Assembly (NCBI RefSeq): GCF_014651135.1
Contig: NZ_BMWH01000010.1
Location: forward strand, 121,145-185,144
Length of the DNA: 64,000 bases
From: Streptomyces echinoruber
GTDB lineage: Bacteria > Actinomycetota > Actinomycetes > Streptomycetales > Streptomycetaceae
Reading direction: 5' to 3'
Shown: positions 35,126-42,657 of the stretch, one piece after another
How positions within the stretch are numbered: the stretch's first letter is position 1
Layout of the letters: the number at the start of each line of letters is the position of its first letter
Program-made: the position numbers and the translations under genes
Notes under the pieces: model-generated
The model's database searches: none
Told to the model about the DNA's origin: nothing
What the model saw: only the letters and a program-made list of their open reading frames with translations

Positions 35126-36948
35126 CGTGCGCTCTCCGCGCGGTTGGGGTCGGCGAGTCGAGGGCCCGGCTGGGCCGGTACCGGGACGGTGGTGGGCCGG
35201 CTCGGCGGCGGACCCAGGACCTTGTACAGGCGGGCTCTGAACCACTGCTCGGCACGGCCGGTGTCCATCAGCCGGCTGCCCTGTCCGGGGACGTCGATCA
35301 TGCGTCCTTCGTCCGCGGCGGGGCCTGTGGAGTCGAGCAGTTGCCGGCTGAGCCGTTCGAGGTGCTCGCGGACCGTCTCCCGCCACTGCCGGCGAGCCGT
35401 CTCCAGGTCCGGGAAGGCCAGCAGGTCCTTCAGCCATGCCCGGTAGGGGCCGTCCAGGGCACCGAAGCCCAGGTCGCGGGCGGCGGCGACGGGAGTCGTC
35501 GGGTCGCTCCCGGCGGCGCGCGCCAGGTTCCCGGCGAGCTGGCCCAGGGCGCCCACGGCCAGCTCGGCGTCGCTGACCGCGTCGACGGCGGCGGCGCCGT
35601 ACACCGGGTCCGCCTCGTGCAGGGTGATCACAGGCAGGATCACCGAGTCGTCCACGATCTCGTCGATCACGGACTGCTGCGTGCCGTAGACCGCACCGAC
35701 CAGGTGCAGCCTGACCAGGGTTCCGGGAGGGAGCTCACTGGTCGTGATCACTTGTGTGAACCAGCGGGTGATGCCGGATCGCAGAATCCGGTCGGGCTCG
35801 CCCCGTTTGCCGTCGTCCGCCACCTGCCTGCGGGCCGGAAGCAGGGAGCCCAGCCCGCGCCAGGCCGCCCTGCTCGGGTCGTGCCGCAGCGGCGTGTACA
35901 CCGGGCTGCGTCCCTGCTTCTTCTCCTGTGCCTCGCTGCGCCGCCAGCTCGACATCGGCTCCAGCTTCCACGGCGCCGCCAGGGTCAGCGGGTCGCCGTA
36001 GCCGAGCACCACCCCGGTGACCGCGCCGTCCTCGGTGTGCAGGCGGATTCTGCGGGACTGCCAGGTGTACAGGTCGCGAAGGCCTGCGGGCCGGGCCGGG
36101 CCGCCGGCGCCGTCGCGCTCCCCGGGGCCCAGCGGGGCGGGGCGCCGCCAGACCGGCATGTCCTCCCCGGCGGAGGTGTCCCAGTCCGCCCCCGTCTCCT
36201 CCAGGGCGATGAGGTTGAGCAGCAGGGTCTCGCGCAGCGTCGCCCCTTCGGCGAAGACGCCGCCGAGGTTGCCCAGAGAGCCCACCCCCAGCGGGTAGAC
36301 CTTGCCGGCCTTTCCTCGCTTGTCGCCGACCATGGCGGGCTTGATGCCGGAGGTGTCGTAGGCGTGGGTGTGTACGAGCCACCGGGCGGCCTCCGCATAC
36401 GACAGCGTCTCGACGCCGGGCCGCCGCATGGCGAAGAAGGGCTCCCCCACCGGCACGTCCGCAACGATCCGGGCGAGCGGCGCGACCTCTCCCTTGTCCG
36501 TGCGCAGGCCGGCGACCTGATAGAACGGCCGCTCGGGATGGAAGAGATCGAACCGGTCCCGGTGACGTGCCAGGTAGTCGGCCACCGGCGCGAACGGCCG
36601 GGGCGACACCCACAGGTCTTCCCAGTCCTCGACCTCGGCCGGACCGTCCAACGCGTCATACAAGATCGCCAGCAGCAGCCGCAGCAAGGCGATCTCCTGC
36701 GTGGGGACGTCCCCCACCAGCCGCCGCAGCGAATCCGCCTGTTCGAACAGGCCGAGGAGGGAGACCTCCTCCACCGCCCCGTCCGCCTGCTGCACCGGCA
36801 ACCACGGCATGGCCACCAGGTCGAAGGACGGTCGTCCGCCCGGCCCGGAACCGCGTGCGCTCACCACGCCGGCCTCGACAGATGCCGCACGGCTCGCGAG
36901 AGCAGCACCGGCACTGGCTTTGGCCGCGTGCTCATCCTGTTCACTCAT
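35122..36948 (-). CDS. cas8e: Cas8e (Cse1/CasA), Cascade large subunit
   Basis: A 608-residue large subunit that recognises the PAM and recruits Cas3. Conserved parts include FDLVAMPWLPVQQADG at the N-terminus, VSLLGLFEQADSLRRLVGDVPTQEIALLRLLLAILYDAL (given here as one family block), RFDLFHPERPFYQV, LGVGSLGNLGGVFAEGATLRETLLLNL (the L1-loop region) and WRGLGSLLP. The C-terminal helical bundle is complete. The ATG at 36948 follows a purine run GAGGGGGGG and overlaps cas3 by 8 bases. Confidence 0.95.
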   Translation of the reverse strand: MSEQDEHAAKASAGAALASRAASVEAGVVSARGSGPGGRPSFDLVAMPWLPVQQADGAVEEVSLLGLFEQADSLRRLVGDVPTQEIALLRLLLAILYDALDGPAEVEDWEDLWVSPRPFAPVADYLARHRDRFDLFHPERPFYQVAGLRTDKGEVAPLARIVADVPVGEPFFAMRRPGVETLSYAEAARWLVHTHAYDTSGIKPAMVGDKRGKAGKVYPLGVGSLGNLGGVFAEGATLRETLLLNLIALEETGADWDTSAGEDMPVWRRPAPLGPGERDGAGGPARPAGLRDLYTWQSRRIRLHTEDGAVTGVVLGYGDPLTLAAPWKLEPMSSWRRSEAQEKKQGRSPVYTPLRHDPSRAAWRGLGSLLPARRQVADDGKRGEPDRILRSGITRWFTQVITTSELPPGTLVRLHLVGAVYGTQQSVIDEIVDDSVILPVITLHEADPVYGAAAVDAVSDAELAVGALGQLAGNLARAAGSDPTTPVAAARDLGFGALDGPYRAWLKDLLAFPDLETARRQWRETVREHLERLSRQLLDSTGPAADEGRMIDVPGQGSRLMDTGRAEQWFRARLYKVLGPPPSRPTTVPVPAQPGPRLADPNRAESAR

Positions 36949-39931
36949 ACCCCCCCTCTTGGACTTCGTTGTCCTCCGGCGGCGCCTGCGCGCCCCCCGT
37001 CGCACCACCCCTGGCCGCGGGCACGCCAGGGGCCGTCACCCGCAGGCCGTCGGCACGGCTGTAGGTGAGCTGAAAGCCTGCCAGACGGCACTGACAATCG
37101 GCGTCGAGCACGAGGATCAACTCGCCTGCCAGCCAAGGGCAGTCCTTTGCCTGCCAGGCGGGAACCATGAATTGCTCCAGCTCGGCGATTGTCCTGTCGA
37201 TCAACCACGGCGAGCTGAAACGCCCCGGCAGAGTGAGCGCGCTCGCGGCCACCGCCTCGGCGGCGCGCCGGGACGGAGTGAAGTCGGTCGGCAACTCCAG
37301 TCCGCCCCGACCCCCCTCGCGGCCGTCGTCCAGCCACGGCACCGTGGTCAGCCGGCCGTCGGCCTGCCGCTGAACGACCAGCACCTCGAGCGTCTCCGTG
37401 CTGTCGCGCACCTGGGCACGTCCCGCACGGGTGTCGTCCACATCGCCGGCGGCGGCCTCCAACCACCCGTACACCGGCCGCCCCGGCCGCCCGACCGGAT
37501 CGAGGAGGAAACTCCCCGCCTTCTCCCGCTTCTCGGCGAGCAGTTCCTCGTGCGCATCCCGCAGCTCGCTCAGCCTCTGCGCCCACGTCTGCGGACCGAC
37601 GGGCTGCTCGCCGTAGGCCGTCTGCACCAGCGGGCTGATGCCGCCCGGCAGCTCCAGAGCCGCGCCGTCGAGATACGGCTCCAGCACGGCGATGGAGCGC
37701 AGCAGGACGTACTCGCTCCGGTACACCGCGCATGTCCCCTTGACCGGCTGCGGAGGCGCCGCGGACCAGTCCACTCCGGTGATCAGGCAGCGCGGTCGGG
37801 CCAGGCGCCGAGGCCGGGAGCGCCGGTGCCGGTGCAGCCGTCCCATCCTCTGCAGCACCAGGTCCACCGGAGCCAGATCCGTCACCAGCAGATCGAAATC
37901 GATGTCGAGCGACTGCTCCGCCACCTGGCTGGCCACGACCACATGACGGGCGGGACGCTCCCGCCCGTCCGGACCGAACCGCCGCAGCAGCCCGGCGTCC
38001 TTCGCCGCCCGGTCCGCGGCGAGGAAGCGTGAGTGCACCACCGTGACCGCGTCCTCGCCCAGGCGCTGCCGCAGCACGTCCGCGGTCTGCAGGACCCGGT
38101 CCACGGTGTTGCGTACGACCAGTGCGCAGCCGCCGTCGGCCAGCTCCCGCTCGAGGCGGCCGGCCAACACCTCCAGGTCGTCGTCCAGCCGCTCCAGCAC
38201 CACCCGCGTTTGCCGGCCGGAGGCAGCCGACGGCCGCGCCGAAAGAACCGGCCGGCCCGGACAGGCGGCGGTGATCAGGGGATAGGAGTCGGCACCCGTC
38301 TCCACGCCGTCCGCCGCCGAACCGGCGTAGGCGGCCACCAGCGCGCGCCGCCGTTCCTGCGGCAGGGTGGCCGACAGCAGCACCACCGGAACCCGGTACG
38401 CCGCCAGCCACTCCAGCACGCGGTCCAGGTAGCGCCCCATGTAGGCGTCGTAGGCGTGCACCTCGTCGATCACCACGACCTTGCCCGCCACCGCCAGATG
38501 CCGCAGAGCCAGATGGCGGCTCTTCAACCCGGCGAACAACACCTGGTCGATGGTCGCCACCCCGAACGACGCCAGCAACTGCTTCTTGTGCCCGCGCAAC
38601 CACTGGTGCGCATGCAGGACGGAAGGCTTGGCATCCGCCTCACCCGGCTGATGCCGCTCGTCCGGATCGACACCGAGGATGGACGGCTGCCTCCGGCGCA
38701 AGAGGCCTGCCCACACCCTGTTGAGCGCCGCCTTGGCGTGGGCCAGAACGACCGTACGCCGACGGTCCTCCCCCTCCACCGCGCCGCCAGGGAGTCGTTC
38801 CAACCATTCCAGCAGACGAGGGAACATGGCGTCCCCCGTTGCGCGCGTGGGCAAAGCCACCAGCACCCCGCCGGCACCGGACCGCGCCGCCAGAACCTCC
38901 GCGGCGGCCAGCGCCGCCTCGGTCTTCCCCTCGCCCATGGGGGCCTCGATCACCAGCAGCCCCGGCTCGGGCATGGAACGCGCCACCTGCACGGCCTCGG
39001 ACTGAACCGGCCGGATCGCCGCGCCCTTGAGCCTGGGAAAGCGCCGCGCGAACAACTCGGTGGTGGAGTATCGGGGTTCCTCGGGACTCCACGGCTTCGG
39101 CAGATCCAGCTCGTCCCAGGCGGCACGGAGCCTGCGCTGCTCGCCCACCGGCCCCGACGGCTGCCAACTCTCCGGATCGTAGGGAAACAACTCGGGCGCG
39201 CTGGCGATCCAGTCCGCGAGGATCACCACCGCCGTCAGCACCACCTGCACCGTCTGCGGCAGCCGAACCTGCCCCCACTCCGGCAGCCTGCTCCTGGCCC
39301 CGGTCGCCTGGGCACAGGCATCCATCAGCTCGTACTGGACCTGACGCCACACGCTCTCACTCGGCCCCGGATGCCGCAGCAAGTGCGGACGCAACTGCAG
39401 GTCGTGAATCTGCTGATGATCGGGCGGCACCCCGTGATGACCACCCGAAACGACCGCGAACTGCCCGGACGCACGGCCACGCAGACCGAAGCGTTCCGCC
39501 ATCCACTCCTGCAGCAGCAACTGCCCGGCCAGCCCGTGCGGAGCCAGCCGCCGGTCCTGGCCGTACTCACGAACCAAGGGCATGTCGAGGCCAACGTCCC
39601 TCATCACCCCGGCCAGGGACTCCACTTGACACGCGAAGGCAGGCGTGGCCTTCCCCGCGTCATGGACGGCAGCCAGAAAACGCACGAGGACGTACGCGTC
39701 CGCCTCACCACCAGGCAGGACCTCACTCACCAACGCCCGAACCGACCGAGGCAGCCAGTGCTCCCACAGCAGCCCGGCAACGGCCCCGCTGTCCGCCATG
39801 TGGCGCCACAACGGAAGCCAACTGTCCGTCTTCCGCTCGTGCTTCGCCCACACCTGACGCGCTGCTACCGACAACTGGTCGAGCGGCAGCAGAACGTGTT
39901 CCAAACGTGGACTCATGCGCTCATCAGACAT
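36941..39931 (-). CDS. cas3: Cas3 nuclease-helicase, type I-E
   Basis: A 996-residue HD nuclease and SF2 helicase that degrades target DNA after Cascade binding. The HD signature is H90-D91 (RFLAAVHDAGKATPAF), with VSGGHHGVPPDH downstream. Helicase motifs are Walker A APMGEGKTE at 330-338, DEVH at 489-492 followed by YDAYMG, and LLSATLP near 516; the Q-R-GR motif VI is RMGRLHRH. All key residues look intact. ATG at 39931 follows AGAGGGC. It is the first gene of the operon; 120 bases upstream lie a solitary CRISPR-like repeat and a broken IS. Confidence 0.96.
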   Translation of the reverse strand: MSDERMSPRLEHVLLPLDQLSVAARQVWAKHERKTDSWLPLWRHMADSGAVAGLLWEHWLPRSVRALVSEVLPGGEADAYVLVRFLAAVHDAGKATPAFACQVESLAGVMRDVGLDMPLVREYGQDRRLAPHGLAGQLLLQEWMAERFGLRGRASGQFAVVSGGHHGVPPDHQQIHDLQLRPHLLRHPGPSESVWRQVQYELMDACAQATGARSRLPEWGQVRLPQTVQVVLTAVVILADWIASAPELFPYDPESWQPSGPVGEQRRLRAAWDELDLPKPWSPEEPRYSTTELFARRFPRLKGAAIRPVQSEAVQVARSMPEPGLLVIEAPMGEGKTEAALAAAEVLAARSGAGGVLVALPTRATGDAMFPRLLEWLERLPGGAVEGEDRRRTVVLAHAKAALNRVWAGLLRRRQPSILGVDPDERHQPGEADAKPSVLHAHQWLRGHKKQLLASFGVATIDQVLFAGLKSRHLALRHLAVAGKVVVIDEVHAYDAYMGRYLDRVLEWLAAYRVPVVLLSATLPQERRRALVAAYAGSAADGVETGADSYPLITAACPGRPVLSARPSAASGRQTRVVLERLDDDLEVLAGRLERELADGGCALVVRNTVDRVLQTADVLRQRLGEDAVTVVHSRFLAADRAAKDAGLLRRFGPDGRERPARHVVVASQVAEQSLDIDFDLLVTDLAPVDLVLQRMGRLHRHRRSRPRRLARPRCLITGVDWSAAPPQPVKGTCAVYRSEYVLLRSIAVLEPYLDGAALELPGGISPLVQTAYGEQPVGPQTWAQRLSELRDAHEELLAEKREKAGSFLLDPVGRPGRPVYGWLEAAAGDVDDTRAGRAQVRDSTETLEVLVVQRQADGRLTTVPWLDDGREGGRGGLELPTDFTPSRRAAEAVAASALTLPGRFSSPWLIDRTIAELEQFMVPAWQAKDCPWLAGELILVLDADCQCRLAGFQLTYSRADGLRVTAPGVPAARGGATGGAQAPPEDNEVQEGGYE

Positions 39932-40048
39932 GCTTGCCCTCTTTCTGCGCAGACAAAGCGACAAAAGAGCCCTGACCTGCGGGATGCCGTGGTAATGGGC
40001 CGACGGCGCGAGCGGCATGGAGAACTGCGGAACGCTCGGTGCGGGCTG

Positions 40049-40074
40049 GGGATCAGGCCCGCGTGCGCGGGGAC
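40049..40074. repeat. Solitary truncated CRISPR repeat upstream of cas3
   Basis: GGGATCAGGCCCGCG followed by TGCGCGGGGAC matches 25 of the first 26 bases of the array repeat, in the same orientation; the final CAC is missing. It stands alone 118 bases upstream of the cas3 start, next to the IS3-type remnant. Confidence 0.8.
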
Positions 40075-40146
40075 GGGGCCTCCCCCTGAGTGGTGGACAC
40101 GCTGATACTGGATCTGCTTGATCCGGAGGAAGTGAGAACACCGCCG

Positions 40147-40502
40147 ATGGCGATGAAGGACTACTCGGGCGAGTTCAAGGCCGATGCCGTGGCCCTGTAC
40201 GAGTCCGCGCCCGGGCGGCCTGCAAGAGCATCGCTGCTGACCTGGGTATTAACGAGGCGACGCTGCGTGAGTGGGTGCTGCGGGGCCGGGAGCGTCGCGG
40301 GGTCACCCCCGCGGCCGCTCGGTCGGGTGGGGCAGCGCCGGCCCGGGCAGGACGGCCGGCACCGTCCGCCGGCCCGGACGAGCGGATCCGGCAGCTGGAG
40401 GCCCGGGTGGCCGGGCTTGAGGCGAGCGAGCGGACGCCGGCCACCGAGCGGGACATCCTGCGCAAGGCGGCCGAGTATTTCGCCGGGGAGACGAATTGGT
40501 GA
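40147..40502 (+). pseudogene. IS3-family OrfA, frameshifted
   Basis: The first 23 codons (MAMKDYSGEFKADAVALYES...) are the normal helix-turn-helix start of IS3 OrfA proteins. At about 40212 the reading passes to another frame, in which the protein continues (CKSIAADLGINEATLREWVLRGRERRGV... to ERDILRKAAEYFAGE, a leucine-zipper region). One missing G in CCCGGGCGGCC explains the break. It is therefore inactive unless read by frameshifting at that point. Confidence 0.75.
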
Positions 40503-41151
40503 ACCGCTTCCAGTTCGTCCACGACCACCGGGACGCCTTTGGTGTGAAGCGGTTGTGCCAGGTGCTGGGCGTGAACCGGTCCGGCTGCTACAGGTGGCGG
40601 GACGGGGCCGAGGCGCGGATCGCGCGGCTGGCCGCCGACCGGGCCCTGGCCGAACAGATCCGCGCCGTCCACGCCGACTCCGGCGGTGCCTGCGGCTCTT
40701 TGCGGATCACCGCCGAGCTCCGCGCCGACGGTCGGAAGATCAACGGGAAACGGGTGGCCCGCGTGATGCGCGAGTTCTCCATCCAGGGCGTACGCCTGCG
40801 CGGACGGGTCCGCACCACGATCCCCGAGCCGTCGGCGACGCCGGTCCCGGACCTGTTCCAGCGGGACTTCACCGCCCCGGCGCCCAAAGTCAAGTACCTG
40901 GGCGACATCACCCATCTCCCCACCGGAAACGGACAGTTCCTCTGTCTGGCCACTGTCCTGGACTGCTTCAGCCGCCGGGTGGTCGGCTGGTCCCTCGCCG
41001 CCCACATGCGCACCGAACTCGTCGCCGACGCCCTACGGATGGCAGCCGCCACCCGCGGCGGTCTGAGCGGCGCGGTCTTCCACCCCGATCACGGTGCCCA
41101 GTACACATCGCGTGAATTCGCCGCTCTGTGCGGCGAGTTGGGAGTCACCCT
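40499..41151 (+). pseudogene. IS3-family OrfB (rve integrase core), 3' truncated
   Basis: The N-terminal HTH_21 part (VNRFQFVHDHRDAFGVKRLCQVLGVNRSGCYRW) and most of the integrase core are present, with the first catalytic Asp in YLGDITHLPTG and the second in FHPDHGAQYTSREF. After GELGVT near 41151 the sequence leaves the family: the catalytic Glu and the C-terminus are missing, and unrelated codons run to a stop at 41356. Transposition is not possible with this protein. Confidence 0.8.
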
Positions 41152-41274
41152 GGTCATCACCCGACGTGACAGCCAGTCAGTCCACTCGGGAGGACACACC
41201 GCTCAAGTTCGAAGACCCGAATATCTCGCGCAGGGCCTCGAAGCGGTCGCCGCAGAAGTTCATAGAGTTGGATC

Positions 41275-41964
41275 ATGGCGAGTGAATTCAGCGAGGACTT
41301 CCTCTGCGAGGCCGAGCGGCATGCCGCATGGGGCGCCGCCCAATGGGAGACTCTGACCGCGTTTCTGCCCGAGGGGCCCTGGACCGCCGACCTGGAAGCC
41401 TGCCGCTACCGGCAGGGCGACCTGGAACTGCGCGTGGGTGTGCTGGGGACGTACGACCTCTCGGAGCAGTCCTGGATGTGGGGGTGGGCGAACCCGGGGC
41501 TGCGGGGCACAGAGGTGGTCTCCCTGGCCGCCACCGTCGAGCGGTACGGGCGGGCGCGCGGTATCACCGAACTGACCGAGGAGATTCTGGACCTGTCCGG
41601 TTTCCCTGATCCGCGCCGGGCCGCCGAGACGCTCGCCTTCACCGGAATGGGGATGGCCGAGGCACCCGGATACATCGGCGCCCCGGCGGGACCGGCTACT
41701 CAGGTGTACTTCCTGCCTGATGACCCCCAGGTGCCGCGCACCGGCCTGGACGCGGTCGCCCTGCCGCGGACGCTGCTCACCGGCGCGCAGCTGATCGGGC
41801 ATTCGGCTCGGCACGTCGTCAGCGGGTACTTCGACCACCACGGCGTCCCGCACCGTATGGAGGGTGACCGGATCGTCGCCGAACTGCCCGGCGGCGGGGT
41901 GGTCGAGGTCACCTTCGACGCGGCCGGGCGGATCGTGGGAGTGGAAGCCGGGATCCGCCCTTGA
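41275..41964 (+). CDS. DUF6882 domain-containing protein
   Basis: A 229-residue cytosolic protein of unknown function, recalled as the DUF6882 family: QWETLTAFLPEGPWTADLEACRYRQGDLELRVGVLGTYDLSEQSWMWGWANPG in pieces is the typical Trp-rich domain, with the stretch SEQSWMWGWANP as its clearest mark. A second part from about residue 150 to the end has a TGAQLIGHSARHVVSGYFDHHG segment. The start follows the truncated IS by about 120 bases and lacks a strong ribosome binding site. Such proteins are scattered among Streptomyces accessory regions. Confidence 0.78.
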   Translation: MASEFSEDFLCEAERHAAWGAAQWETLTAFLPEGPWTADLEACRYRQGDLELRVGVLGTYDLSEQSWMWGWANPGLRGTEVVSLAATVERYGRARGITELTEEILDLSGFPDPRRAAETLAFTGMGMAEAPGYIGAPAGPATQVYFLPDDPQVPRTGLDAVALPRTLLTGAQLIGHSARHVVSGYFDHHGVPHRMEGDRIVAELPGGGVVEVTFDAAGRIVGVEAGIRP

Positions 41965-41988
41965 GCCGGAGGCCACGGGCCGCGGCCG

Positions 41989-42076
41989 GTGGTCCCCGCC
42001 CGCGCGGGGGTAGTCCCGACCGGACCATGGAGGCGGGTCCCGATCGGGTGGTTCCCGCCCGCGCGGGGGTAGTCCC
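41989..42076. CRISPR. Divergent two-repeat CRISPR-like unit
   Basis: Two 29-bp copies (41989-42017 and 42048-42076) differ at one base: GTGGTCCCCGCCCGCGC then GGGGGTAGTCCC, with T for C at the sixth base of the second. They resemble I-E repeats in the crRNA orientation (GTGGTCCCCGC, CCC at the end), but with a different stem. A 30-base spacer separates them. No leader or cas gene is adjacent. It may be a relic of another array; a non-CRISPR regulatory repeat is the alternative. Confidence 0.55.
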
Positions 42077-42174
42077 AAAACGCGTTCGAAGAGGCGGGAA
42101 TGTTCTGTGCCGTTGCGTTCCCGGCAGGGTAGAAAGGGGGACTGTGCACGTGAGGGGCACGTAAGGGGGTTGTG

Positions 42175-42657
42175 ATGGAAGCGGAGTTGGCGGCGCTGGC
42201 GGCATCGGGCGCATCGACCATGGTTACGCTGATGGTGTCCGACGCCTGGGAGCAGGTGAGGGCTCGCGTGGTTCGCCTGTTCGCGCGCGGCGGTGACGAG
42301 GCGGCGGTCGAGGGGGAGCTGCGGGGAGCGCGAAGTGAGCTGCTGGCGGCTCATGACGCGGGAGACGTGGACGCGGCTGGTGACGTCGAGGAGGAGTGGC
42401 GTCTGCGCCTGCGCCGGGTCCTGCGGGCCGATCCCATGGCGGCGCGGGAGTTGAGGCGGCTGCTGGACGAGCTGGACGAGCTCGGATCGCAGGGCGCGGA
42501 TCAGCCGGTCGTCTCGGTCCGCAACACCATCACCGGAGCCACGGTCAACGGTCCTGTCTTTCAAGGACAGCAGTTCTCCCACCTGACGTTCACCAGCGCA
42601 CCGCCCCGCTCCTCCGGTGCACCGCCCCGCTCCTCCGACACCCCTGCGGCGGAATGA
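42175..42657 (+). CDS. Probable cell-death effector: Bell-like helical domain with C-terminal amyloid (BASS/RHIM-like) motif
   Basis: A 160-residue protein. Residues 1-105 are helical with an amphipathic/hydrophobic N-terminus (LAALAASGASTMVTLMVSDAWEQV) and a basic patch RARVVRLFARG, as in Bell domains, the proposed bacterial counterparts of fungal HeLo membrane-active domains. After a short linker, residues 117-139 hold NTITGATVNGPVFQG...LTF, and a disordered Pro/Ser tail follows. The same kind of motif stands at the N-terminus of the overlapping NB-ARC gene (ATGA junction). Family knowledge: such pairs signal by amyloid templating from NLR to effector. The function here is inference. GTG at 42172 is an alternative start. 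Confidence 0.72.
   Translation: MEAELAALAASGASTMVTLMVSDAWEQVRARVVRLFARGGDEAAVEGELRGARSELLAAHDAGDVDAAGDVEEEWRLRLRRVLRADPMAARELRRLLDELDELGSQGADQPVVSVRNTITGATVNGPVFQGQQFSHLTFTSAPPRSSGAPPRSSDTPAAE

Larger units (their letters stand above)
40083..41151 (+). mobile_element. Degenerate IS3-family insertion sequence
   Basis: Remains of an IS3-type element with orfA (40147-40502) and orfB (from 40499). The left end lies near 40083 by position only; the right end is missing, because orfB similarity stops near 41151 and unrelated sequence follows. No matching terminal repeats can therefore be shown. The element lies between the solitary CRISPR repeat and the DUF6882 gene. Confidence 0.7.

Noticed and set aside
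38033..40105. Long plus-strand open frame opposite cas3
   Set aside because: It is a shadow of cas3; it has no ribosome binding site and no family match, while cas3 shows all motifs.
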